Below, piece by piece: positions 42,113 through 53,114 of a stretch of 64,000 nucleotides of DNA. The stretch is from Theileria orientalis strain Shintoku (lineage: Eukaryota; Apicomplexa; Aconoidasida; Piroplasmida; Theileriidae). A program made the translations under genes and the position numbers. The DNA lies in assembly GCF_000740895.1 (NCBI RefSeq), contig NC_025262.1, positions 674,001 to 738,000 on the forward strand, in the 5' to 3' direction. Position 1 is the first letter of the stretch; each line of letters begins with the position of its first letter. The notes under the pieces are model-generated. The model had not been told where the DNA came from and did not search any database. It was given only the letters and a program-made list of their open reading frames with translations.

Positions 42113-43960
42113 ATGAACGAATTTGAAAAAAAGGAAAATGCCGGTTCTACTAAGAAATGGGCCCTGAAAATAAGGGATTCCCATGACTTCTCCCCTCCTT
42201 ACATCCACCCCTTGACCAGATTCCTAATATACTCGTACATAGTACTACTGACTGGTTAGCTCACGCGTCTTTATATATTTTATGCATATAGGGAATGTTT
42301 CCATGGGATGGACCGGGTTCCAGGAGGTGCTCTACAAGGCTGGCTCCTTTGAGGAGCTCTGCGACATCGCAACATCTGAGATCACCACCATCAGGACACA
42401 TCGCGTCATAGGTGAGTTTAAGGTGCCAGTCTATTCATTTTTAGACTGCTCGGCCAGGAAGTGTGCTATGAATCAGCTTTACACCATTGCGTTCTCCGTG
42501 AACATTATGTTTTCACTGTTCAGCGGAGCCCTATTGAAGTTTTTCGGCCACAAGATGACTTTCTTGTTTGGCCACATGGTCAACTTCCTCTGCTGGTTTG
42601 TTATGGGTCTGTTTCCCAGGAACGGGCCTCTCCTCAGGATCATCATGGTGATCATAGGACTATCTTCAGAGGCCACTTATCTACCAGTCACGACAGGTAA
42701 ATGTTCTAATTTTTAATTTGTGCCTCAGTATCACTCTATTTCCCTGAGGATAAGTCTCTGATTCTTTCTATTTTGGGCTCGATTAGGACTTTGTCGTTTT
42801 TAATGCCGACCATCTTGTCGTATATTTACCTGTCTCCACGCGTGAAGCGGGAGCACTTTTACCTGGTCGCCATTACGTTCGGCTTAGTTGCCTACTTCGG
42901 ATCCTTCGTCATCGGCATGTTCATTGTGCCCTGGGATTTCTTTAAAAAACACGGCACTGGTAAGGCTGCCGTCGACCATATCAATAGTTTGAGATGTTTC
43001 ACTAGGATTAAAAATCGTCTCGGCAGTTGTGACAACGAAAACTGTAAAGCAACTCGCATCGACGACGGTATGGAATCCGCCGAAATCACCACCGAAACTG
43101 CCACCAGCGCCTATAACGGCCCTACTGACAGTCAAAGCGCCACCATCATTGGCGGTCAGACCGGGAGTAACTCAACTTCCATCAGCACTAGCAAGACCCA
43201 GTCTGAAACCTTCATTCAAAGGCGTTTATTAAAATCGCACACTCTCCTCACCGGGTTAAAAAGGACCCCTGAGGTCTTCAGGAACATTATCAAGTCCCAG
43301 TCCACTCCTCAAACAGTTCTATTCATTATTGCAGCTTCACTCAACATTGCGTCTGTGGAATTCATGAACAAGGCTCAGAGGGAGTTGTTTACTACGGCTA
43401 CCGGTGAAACTGTGATTCCCGTCTTCAAGTACGTCCAGGTGCTTACCTTCTTCCCTGGTCTTTTCGTCGGCTACTTCGCCGACCGATACGGCACTGCTGA
43501 AACCATGTCCGTGATGCAGATCTTCGTAAGTTACTTCTTTATTCAATATCCTTTTTAGCTTCTTACCTCGTATCTGATGCTCACTGTCGGCAAGTACAAC
43601 TACATGTTGTTCGGGTGCCTGTTATACATAATCGGCGGCTCCATGTACCTCTCCGTAGTCTACTTTTACATCTACGAGACTTTCGCCCCCGAAAATGTCG
43701 GCATCGCTCTCGGCTTCATTCTAATATTCTGTGGAACTGCCATAATGTGTAACATTCCTTTGTACAACTACGCTCTGAGGGTGCACCATCCGCGCTCATT
43801 TTCCAAGATTTCCTGGGTCCTAAGTGTAAGTTTTCCTCCTTACTAAATATATTAGGGTTATATGGCAGTTTCACTTCTGTCGAACGTCGGTGTGATTCTT
43901 GTGAAGCGACACGCCAGGAACAAAAGACTTTATAACAAGCAAGCCTCTAATGTACTATAG
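42113..43960 (+). CDS. ApiAT/MFS-type 12-TM transporter, array copy 4 (most divergent)
   Basis: Six exons, 42113-42254, 42292-42411, 42445-42696, 42729-43525, 43559-43825 and 43856-43960, encode 560 residues. The signature is altered: [20 protein letters not shown] followed by LC, with Met replacing the aromatic and Thr the Asn of the other copies. Then come CSARKCAMNQLYTIAFSVNI, LLKFFGHKMTFLFG and EFMNKAQRELFTTATGETVI. Exon 3 is still 252 nt; exons 2 and 5 are 120 and 267 nt, each shorter by whole codons. The central loop is expanded by about 70 residues and rich in Thr, Ser and Asn (TTETATSAYNGPTDS). Codon use is less GC-biased than in copy 2. It may carry a different substrate. Confidence 0.86.
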
Positions 43961-44251
43961 TCATATGATTTATTATATTCACCAGTATGTCTTTTTATGT
44001 TAATATATTAAGTTGAAATGATGTGTTAACTTTGATATTCGTCGATTTTAACGAGAAAAACATTAAAATTTTTAAATTAAACTGCTATGTGTAACAAACA
44101 GTAATAAGATTCAACCATTGTGAATCTAAATAATTAAATTAAGTAATAAAATTGTTTGGAGCTGATTAACAACAATGTTGGCATTGTTGTGTGGTTACAT
44201 GTTCGTGAGTTGTAATTTATTACACAATTGTTTAATTTAACATTTTATCAA

Positions 44252-44970
44252 ATGGGCAGAAGGAAGACAAAAAAAATTAAACAGTCCAAGTCATCTCTGG
44301 TACTTAAGAACAGGAACAAGATCGATAAGGAGTTCCATTGTAACAAGTGCCAACATGATAAATCAGTATCAATTAAAATGTGAGTTCTTAGCATTGTTAA
44401 TTTTTATTTAGAGACATGAGGTCGGCAGTGGGATTTCTGAAGTGTAGAATATGCGGAGTCGACTTTTCAACAAGGATAACATCACTGGATGAGCCGATAG
44501 ATGTGTACACGGCATGGATTGACGATCTTCGTGAAAGGGAAAAACACGGACCAGTATTCGAGCAGCCAAAACCAATAAAGCAGGACAACAAAGCATCGCC
44601 TAAGGAGACTTATGAAAGACCTGCAGTCGATGACACAGCAAACATGTTATCAAGTGACGAGGACGAGAACGTATACGATCCCATAATGGAGAAGTTCGAG
44701 GTGTACTTGGGCGAAAATAGAAACCCTAATATGGCATTAGATGAATTGAACAAAACTGAGCCTGATGATTCCAAAGCCGGACAAGTAAATAGTCATAACA
44801 CCGACGAAGATTTTACGAAATTTGAATATAAATCTTATGATGACCTTCTAAACATCACAAAAAACAATTTTAGGAACAGGGTGGTCGGAACTGGAGATTT
44901 GAGCAGCTCTTTTGAACATTCTGAAAATCCTGATACTTATGTGCACAATCTTTTTCAAGATGAGGATTGA
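44252..44970 (+). CDS. ELF1: Transcription elongation factor ELF1 family, with acidic extension
   Basis: Two exons, 44252-44379 and 44412-44970, encode 228 residues. The first 85 match ELOF1/Elf1: [15 protein letters not shown], then [15 protein letters not shown], and after the 32-nt intron [20 protein letters not shown] followed by [14 protein letters not shown]. The two CxxC pairs bind zinc. Elf1 associates with elongating RNA polymerase II and aids passage through nucleosomes and damage. Animal and yeast proteins end soon after this domain (83-145 residues); here about 140 further acidic residues follow ([20 protein letters not shown]), ending in DEYL-like and DED clusters. The extension is seen in the sequence; its role is unknown. 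Divergent codon use is AT-rich. Confidence 0.93.
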
Positions 44971-45173
44971 GAAGTATTTGTTCAAATCAAATGTATTATA
45001 TAACAGTTTAATTTAGTTTTAAGTTTTTACTCAGTTGTATTCATATTTTTATTTAATTTGAGGTTTAAGAATGTGATTACTTATTTAGTAATTTTTTTGG
45101 GTGATTCCTTTTAATTATAATCTTAAATTATGTATATTAGCTGTTTACTGTATTATAAATAATCTTGTTTACA

Positions 45174-46606
45174 ATGATTGTAAATATGGACCATATGCAC
45201 GACTACAACAACGCAGACATTAATGTGCTGATAAATAAGAACTACGAGCTCATTTCGAAGATTTCAAGAGTCCAGGGGAAGCACATGGTCATAGAGATCA
45301 GCGGAGGCCAGTTTAAGATGAACGAGTTCAGCTGTACGGACCTCCTCAACAGGGTCCGCGCGGGCTACGAGACGAAGAACCACAACTTCTCAGGTGCGAT
45401 AACCTACCGCGACTGCAAGATGATGTTGACCGACATAGAATACGTGTATAGCATAGATACGAGGTTTGAGTGTATTTTGGTGCGCCTCTTCCCAATTTCG
45501 TGCCTGATTCTGAGGAACGCAATCCTGGTGGTCGTGAACGAGAACATGAAGATGGACGGCTTCATCAAGGACATCTGCAGGATAACGGAGCTCTACGCGA
45601 AGATGGGCTTGGATGACAGGCCGAGCCCCCGCTACGACACTCCCACTCACCCGAAAAGGTACCCCTCCACCCTCTCGGGACTCGACGACGGCACCATCAC
45701 CTACAACCTGAGGCTCCCATTTGAAATCTGTGTTTTGGAGTGCTGCTTTATAACGTCAATATCGCATTTAGAATCAGGTACGTTTTTTGTATGTAATTAT
45801 CTTAGGCATAAGCAGCTATGCTGGTGTTTAGCTGCTTGTTCGCTCATCTGCTAGAAAGTTACTAGTTCAAAAATTAGTGAGACCACGCTAACGACGCTAC
45901 AGATTTAATTTCCTTCGAGAACAAATATAAAATACTGGAGGACAAGGTCTACAACAATAAGAAGTTTAAGGACATATCCATCATCCTGCACGAGTTGAAG
46001 CACCCCGTTTCAAACCTTCTCGAAATATCGACTGGCTTCGAGGAGCTGATCAACGAAATACTGGACTCTGAGGAAAACATTAAGATTCTTGAGTTCTCAA
46101 ACCACCTAATACACTACTCGGGCGACCAGTCGAGGAGTACCCTGGTACGTTACCTCCCCTCATAGCACCTCTTAGTCTTACCGCCAGGTCAACCACGACC
46201 TCCAATTCCTACTAGAGTACATTGATCAGGAAGTTGAGCAGGTTAGCAGCCGCAAGTGTATAAACACACCTTTAGTTGTCCAAACGAACAAAGACTCTCG
46301 ATAACTCACTCATTCACCTTGAACGGTACATTAACCTGGAGCTCTCAATCACCAGGAATGAAATGATGAGGCTTGAGATGATGTGTGGCATTGTAGGAGT
46401 TGCTTTCGGCCTAGGAGCCTGCCTATCAGGTATGGAAGGCTTAAATGTGTATATTAACCGACCTTGTAGGCCTTTACGGAATGAACGTAGTCAACGGGCT
46501 GGAAAATAATCGATACGCCTTCTATGTTATTACGACTGTTTTTTTAATCGTGTTATCGATAGCGATATACATAACGAGAGTAATAAAAATTAAGCACAGA
46601 GTCTAA
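45174..46606 (+). CDS. CorA/MRS2-type magnesium transporter
   Basis: Five exons, 45174-45777, 45903-46144, 46188-46241, 46276-46429 and 46470-46606, encode 396 residues. The C-terminus has two membrane helices, the first MCGIVGVAFGLGACLSGLYG, leading into the invariant GMN motif (about residues 355-357, YGMNVVNG) followed by AFYVITTVFLIVLSIAIYI. GMN defines the CorA/MRS2/ALR1 Mg2+ channel family. Upstream is the long acidic helical domain (LFPISCLILRNAILVVVNEN and later ERYINLELSITRNEMMRLEM), typical of MRS2 pore-lining helices. MRS2 proteins lie in the mitochondrial inner membrane; no strong presequence is seen here, so the compartment is open. A CTG-like upstream in-frame codon precedes the ATG at 45174, the chosen start. 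Confidence 0.92.
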
Positions 46607-47089
46607 ATTAATTTCTTGTAAATTTATACGTTAAATATAACCTCTATGCCTCTGTCAATGCTTGTGTAAGTTGAGATGGTAGGGTGTATGAAAAAGAGTT
46701 AATTACAAAAAATTATCGCCTTTAAAATCATGAAATTATGTGTTTTGATCTTTTAGAATGATGAGCTTTTGAAATTTAATATGGATATTGATGAATCCAG
46801 TTTTATTACAAATATTATTCAATATTATTGTTTATGATTTAACGTTGAAATCTTCTTCATCATTTTTACACAATTCTAGGAATAAAATGAACAATTCAAA
46901 AAATATTTTGTATGTTTAAAATTATTGTGTAGTTAATTTAATAATATAGGTCGTATTTTACAAAAAATAATGTAAATACATCCCACACACATGAAGAATC
47001 CACAAAGAAACTTAAGAGTTCTCCACTGAAACTTGCATCAAACCAGTCAACATGTACGTTGGATTGAAATATATGGATTTTTAGTAACA
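46607..47089. other. AT-rich intergenic region
   Basis: About 480 bases between the MRS2-type gene and LIG1, both on the plus strand. No gene or RNA seen. Confidence 0.6.
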
Positions 47090-50064
47090 ATGCCAACCGA
47101 TGGGCTGAATGATGAAAATAACATGTTTTCGGATTCCAGCGGTATTTTAAAACGTAATTAATATGTAAACAATAGATGTTGAAATAGTGGAAGAAACTAA
47201 AGTTAAAAGGCCATATTCGGAGGTCCAACAAGAGTTTAAAGCGGAGGAAAAGAAGGTGTTTCCCAAGTCGAGTGTAAGGAGAGTCGGAGATGATGAGCCA
47301 TCAGTGGGATCACTGTTTAACATTCACGTCGCAAAGAAAGATAGCAACGACGACATCACGTCGCCAAGGTTTGACCCAGCGCTGTTTGACATTAAACCTT
47401 ACTTTCCGCCCACAATGTGCGGAAAGGCGAACGACTCAATACTGTAAGGTAAATAAGCTGATATCAGCTGCGTAGGTTCTCGTTTCTCAGTGGCGTCTTG
47501 CAAAAGTCGGACGATATATTCTGTACCGGAAAGGGGAGTAGAAAATCGGTGTTGACGCTGTTGTCGAACTTTTTCAGAGTACTGATATACCACAATCCGT
47601 CGGACGTTATCCCGTCAATTTATATACTGTTGAACAGGTAACCACGCATTAGTTAGAGAACACGGATGTCAGAATTGATTGGTACTTGAGAAAAAAGAAA
47701 TAAATAAGAATTAACATAACTTGCAGAATATACCCTGATTATGAAAATATTGAAATCGGAGTTGGAGATCATTTGATATTGAAGTCGATGTCGGAGGCGT
47801 ACAGTAAATCGGAACAGAACATAAAATCAAGTAGGATTTTTGTAAAGTAATGGCAACTTTAGTGTTGAAAAAGCACGAGGATCTGGGAATAGTGGCCGGT
47901 TTGAGCAGTTGCACATCGCAGCTTCTGGTTAAGCTGCCAGATAATACAATTTCGGGCATTTTAAAGCAGTTTAGAACAATTTCATCGATCACCGGGAAGA
48001 ATTCGAGTAATCACAAGAAGGACATAGTAAGTTTGGAGTGAAATAGAGCGTGATGATGTAGATTAAAAAGCTGCTGATAACAGCAAAGAAGGAAGAAGCG
48101 AAGTATATCATAAGGTTCCTCCAGCAGAAGCTTAGAATAGGGATTGGAATAAATACAATATTCCAGGTACGAGTATAGCATCGTGGAATAATGTTTAGTG
48201 TGTCGCAGACGCGTTCTACTTGACAAAGGTAGGATCTGAAGGGTCGGAGCCTGTGGGAGACGTGAGGACAAATAAGTCGGTGGAGCTGAACGACACCCTG
48301 GAGGAAATGGAATTCGCAGTTAGAACGGCAATAACACTGGTGCCTAACATAGATAAGGTCGTGGGTCACCTGTTGAAGGGCGACGACAGCACGCAGTTAC
48401 TGGAGCACTGTAAAATAACACCCGGGATCCCAGTAAGGCCAATGTTGGCGAAGCCAGTGAACACGACAGACGAGATTGTGCAGTCAGTCGGAGGAGAGAA
48501 TGTGCTATTCACATGCGAATATAAGTACGACGGAGAGAGAGTGCAGTTGCACCTACTGAGAGACAGAACGATAAAGTAAGCACACACAAAAGTGTTGTTA
48601 TTCATTGTAGTTATGCATTTAGTTGTATGTTTACATGGTTTATTGTGATAGTCATGTGTGTGTTTAGTTGATAATGGGATACAATTGCGATTTAGGCTCT
48701 TCAGCAGGAATATGGAGAACTTGTGCCCAAAGTACCCTGACGTAGTCGCTAATTTTGCTAAGTGTATAACGGATGATTTAAAGGAGTGTATAATAGATTG
48801 TGAAGTGGTACCGATGGACAACGAGAATAAAATACTCTCCTTCCAGTGCCTATCAACAAGAAAGAGAAAGGACGTCGACGTAAATGTATGTTCTTATTGC
48901 CAGTGTAGTATTTCCAGTACTAGAAGAGTGGCAGTGTTAACTTTTCTGTAGAACATATCGGTGAAGGTGTGTCTATTCCCGTTTGATATTTTGTACTTGA
49001 ACGGAGAGTCGCTGGTTACATTGCCACTCTCGAAGAGAAGGGACCTTCTTCACAGCTCGATGAAGCCTCAAACAGGGCTGCTGAGTTTCGCAAAGTACAA
49101 AAACGTCGATTCGCTGGACGATATAGACGACTTCCTGAAGATGGCAGTGCAAGGTGAGTTGAGATGTTGTTAAGCTATTTCAGAGTCGTGCGAGGGCCTG
49201 ATGATTAAGACGCTGGATGACAAGGCGACATATGAGCCCCAAGCGAGGTCGAACAAGTGGCTTAAGTTCAAAAAGGACTATATCAGTGGGATGTCAGACT
49301 CGGTGGATCTGGTGCCAATGGGAGCCTTTTACGGAAAGGTATGCCACAAACTAGATTCGTGTTGCTCATATACGTATATGCTGCAGTTGTTGCAACAGTA
49401 TATTAAAGCAGTGGTATAACTAACACGTGTTATTTTAGGGCAAAAGAACCAATGTGTATGGCTCATTCCTGCTCGCAGTCTATGATCCGATACAGGAGAT
49501 ATACCAGGGGGTGTGTAAGACGGGAACGGGGTTTAACGATCAAACCTTGAAGGAGTTGCACGACTCGCTGCAAAATAACGTAGTAAATTCAAAGCCGTCG
49601 AATTACGAGGTCTCCGACAAAATGGTATTTTATGAGAATTGTGAACGCTGTGGTTTAGGTGCCTGACGTGTGGTTTTCTCCTGAGAAGGTGTGGGAGTGT
49701 AAATGTGCAGATTTGTCAATATCGCCAGTATATACAGCCGCAAACAGATTGACCACAAATGAAAAGGTAAATGCATATGTGTTTATTAGTGTGTGTATAC
49801 GTATGCACGAAGATATGTGTACATGTTTTTTGTGTATTGGTATGCAGATATCTGTACATGTATTCAGATGTGTATTGGTATGCAGATGTGTGTCAAGTGT
49901 ATATTTATGTGTTTAGTGTACTAGTACAATAGTATTAACCCGAAGTATAGGGAATTGGATTAAGATTTCCAAGGTTCTTGAGAGTCAGGGAGGACAAGAA
50001 GCCCGAAGACGCCACAACCAGCGATGAGATATTTGACATGTACTTGAAGCAGTTTAACAAGTAA
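47090..50064 (+). CDS. LIG1: ATP-dependent DNA ligase I
   Basis: Thirteen exons join in frame: 47090-47141, 47176-47443, 47476-47637, 47727-47830, 47863-48026, 48062-48166, 48199-48575, 48696-48885, 48952-49153, 49184-49338, 49439-49624, 49659-49766 and 49951-50064, giving 728 residues. It seals nicks during lagging-strand synthesis and repair in the nucleus. The N-terminal DNA-binding domain spans about 70-320 ([22 protein letters not shown]). The adenylation motif with the AMP-accepting lysine is [14 protein letters not shown] near 390. Later motifs are [35 protein letters not shown] and KWLKFKKDY. The OB-fold ends with [14 protein letters not shown] near 692-705. There is no BRCT domain, which excludes ligase IV. 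The short N-terminus lacks an obvious PCNA-binding box. Confidence 0.96.
49831..49887. repeat. Duplicated TG-rich word in a LIG1 intron
   Basis: An 19-bp word beginning TGTGTATTGGTATGC occurs at 49831-49849 and again at 49869-49887, 38 bp apart, within the 184-nt intron 49767-49950, which is otherwise rich in TGTGT and ATATG. The intron is much longer than most here. Confidence 0.75.
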
Positions 50065-50254
50065 AGATCTGAAATTGCTGGGGAAGCTGTGGATTTGAAT
50101 GCCGATGAATAATGTGATGTAAAATATTAGTGGTTTCATGTCAGCATTGTTTAGCTATAAAGTTGGTGTGTTGTTGAATCTACAATTAGAGTCAGGTGCC
50201 TAGTGTTTGGTGAATGGGTGAATGGCCAATACAAGGCACATTAAAAGTCAATTA

Positions 50255-51703
50255 TTAGTCTCGAGGCTTGTATTTCTCCAAAAACTCGCTCTTTACCACC
50301 TGATAATTGTTCCGCTGAACCTCTGAACAAGAGTGTGTGAATGGTTACAGATGAAAGTGGGATTAAATGGCGTAAAACCAACGTGTAATGATAAAAAAGT
50401 ACCTTTGAATGTAAAATGGAGCACGGACTTGAACATGATGCCCTCCTCAAGAAGTGTTCTGTCGTCATTGATTCTTCTCCGAATGGGAAATTCGACCAGG
50501 TGCCAGTCCTCGAGCGACACGTCGTCCAGGAGTATTTTCTGAATGTTGGACCGCACTGTTCTAACAGGCGACTTGACCGGCACGTGAATCAACAGCGTCG
50601 TAGACTTGGGGAGCCTAATCTTAAGTTCGACGACTGGGCACCTCTTGGCGTGCTCGGACTTAGTCTTGAGTGTTTCAAGCTCCTTTTTTGACTTCGACTC
50701 AAAATTTTCATTCTTGCCGATGTTGTACATCTACAATTGTCGTTAAACCTCGTGTAAATAATAACAGAGTATGAATGTTATCAAGTTTGCTGGCAATGAA
50801 CGTACCTTGATGAGTGAGGCTGTGGATGGACTGAATGAATCATTAGAATCTGCGGCGATCTTGCTCGGTCTCACTGGCGACAGCTCCTGCTTGATAGAAG
50901 GGTTCCAGTCGTCCAGAGTTGAGGCAATATCCTGCCTCTCCTAATCGCGTATTTGTGTTTGTGTTTGCAGTATTTTTATGGAGAGTTATGTAGGTATGTG
51001 TATACATATTTATGGACTGGTATACAGTTAATTATACACTTTAATATACACACACGAATACACAAGTATGTTGGTATCGTACCGATATATCTTTATACAC
51101 TTCATCAATTCCTATTTTCGTCAAATCTTTAGAAACGAGCTCAAATGACTCAGAGTTCCTAAAACATCAATGCCAGATAATAACGGCTTACGCGTAGACG
51201 TTTGCGTTGTGCTTGTACGACTTGAAAGGGTCGAAGAAGTGCGATTCCATGGAGCGGTGTTTTAGTCCGAAACTTTCATCCAGCATGAATATGAGTTGTT
51301 TGTATGCGTTAACGAGTTTATGGAACTCCACGACCTGGAGAACGTAAAACTCCTTGACAACGACGAACCCAAACGACACGAATAGCTTCAGGAGAACCCC
51401 GTTGTTTGAGATATACTTGGTGAACACGTCGTTCGATATTCTAATTCGCCTGGTTTTGAGGTTAGATGGGTCGAGTAAAATGTTTTCGAGGATCTTTATC
51501 AAGTATTTGCACCCGTCCTTCTTAACATTGTTATTGTCGAGCTGTAAAACAGTATGGAATGTAAAACTAACCTCAGCGAGCCTTTTGAAAATGTTTTCTA
51601 TTTCGGAATCCGATTTATCATCTGATCTTTTGATGTATTCGACTGAGTTAACCTTAAATAACTCGTCAAAGTCAGATGTTGCACTCATCGAATCGTTTGA
51701 CAT
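50255..51703 (-). CDS. PUB-UBX domain protein, UBXN6-like CDC48 cofactor
   Basis: Six exons, 51703-51572, 51541-51192, 51158-51083, 50940-50806, 50730-50403 and 50322-50255, encode 362 residues. An acidic N-terminus is followed at about 35-150 by a PUB-type domain (KKDGCKYLIKILENILLDPS, then KYISNNGVLLKLFVSFGFV). A linker follows, then a UBX-type ubiquitin-like domain at about 255-345: VELKIRLPKSTTLLIHVPVK, SVRTVRSNI-like helix, LEDWHLVEFPIRRRI, and the last strand before the C-terminus. The PUB plus UBX order matches UBXN6/UBXD1 proteins, which bind the AAA ATPase CDC48/p97 and steer it in membrane traffic and protein quality control. The UBX FPR-type loop reads FPIRR, a partial match. Both domains are moderately diverged, so the family is inference from order and pattern. 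Confidence 0.65.
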
Positions 51704-51892
51704 TTTATTTTACAGATGTTACGATTAAAGCGAAATTGAGAACATTTATGATAATTTACAGGTTATAAGTGACAAAACTTCCAATCATCACAATCGTATA
51801 CACCTAGTTGTTGAAATATAGGGAGGTATGGAATCACACACATAAAAATTGTTAAGTGAATCTTCCAATTAAATTAAAATCTTAAAGATGTT

Positions 51893-52708
51893 TTAAGTTG
51901 TTTTATTTTTGCTAGGTAGTTTTGAAAACTCTTTTGTTAGCCATAATAGCTCAGACTGTAATTTACACAGGTCATCAGCTGACAATATTGTTTGAAGATT
52001 TAAACTTACTGTACATGGATCTGAATTGTTTGGTGCCGATGTTTTCAAGAGATTCTGTATCGTCGGAACTGGTCAGCGAGCCGTTCACGACTGTTGAACT
52101 TGATGTGTGTTCGATGTGTGTGGCTGATTTGTGATGATTATTGAACTTTAAATACAAATCTAAGGCAGACTTGAGTTCCGATGGTTTGCTGTCACTGTTG
52201 AGAAGTGGAAGGTTAAGCCTTTCGAGAAAAAGGTTGAGTTTATCAACTTGGAATTTGTAATCTTCGTTGTAATTTGGAATGTTTGAATTATAGTCACTTG
52301 AAACATCCAAAGATTTGTTATCTAAATATGTATGTGTTTAAATGGTCGCTTACCGCCAAACATCCTCTCGTACTTTTTGGAAAGTGACACATTCAGTAAC
52401 TTGTTCAAGAGTTCCTCTTTTTGTTCATCACTCAGTTGATTGCGATTAAAATAGTCATCTGGAATGTCCAGGTTTAAGTCATAGCAATACTAAACACGTG
52501 TTGGATATAACAATGTACTTACGGTTTTGAACGACTTTAACCACTCACCCGCTTTTGTGTTTTTAAACTTATCCCTCTTTTTTAATGAGTACAAATTTAT
52601 GTAATCTTCTTCAAGCTTAAATACAAACTCATTAAAGGTCGATAAATAATCACACGTGTTATCGTACCCCAAATTGGTTATCTTCTTCATTAAAAAGTTT
52701 GAACTCAT
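51893..52708 (-). CDS. RTRAF family protein (hCLE/C14orf166-like)
   Basis: Four exons, 52708-52523, 52489-52354, 52321-52010 and 51978-51893, give 239 residues, close to the 244 of human RTRAF. The N-terminus MKKITNLGYDN aligns with the family start LxALDYHN, and FNEFVFKLEEDYINLY with FRNFIVWLEDQKIRHY. AGEWLKSFKT, DIPDDYFNRNQ and YERMFGDN follow the same spacing. The last exon (TDDLCKLQSELLWLTKEFSK) matches the family's terminal coiled helix and appears only if the 31-nt intron at 52009-51979 is removed; otherwise the frame stops at 51975. Human RTRAF belongs to the tRNA ligase complex and binds cap structures and RNA polymerase II. No tRNA ligase is seen nearby. A poly-Ser segment lies in the middle. 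Confidence 0.68.
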
Positions 52709-53114
52709 TTTAATTTGTTTAAATTGAAAGAAAATATATTGTAAAAATAAAAATATAACTAAATAAAAAATCTAACTTGATTATTAATGATTTAATGCCA
52801 CGTCCATTTTAGTGTTTATGGTGTGGAATCTAATATAAAATCACGATTTAACAGATATTATAAAGTTTTTAATGTTGTAACAACTATTTCAAGTGTTGTT
52901 TCGATGTATACAGAAATTTCATAAATGTAGTATTGTTGTTTGGCTATGAAATATAGCCTTTGTACATTGTTATATCCTTGCTCTTAAATTGGTTGAATAA
53001 AGTATTAATTTATATTGTCACTTGAGACGCGAATTGAGCAAATGTGTTGGTATCAAACTCTTTATGGTCATATACTAATATGTTAAAGAGGCGTCATACA
53101 CACATCTCATTGAT
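52709..53114. other. AT-rich divergent promoter region
   Basis: About 405 bases between the RTRAF-like gene (minus) and the RING-RAWUL gene (plus). No gene or RNA seen. Confidence 0.6.
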
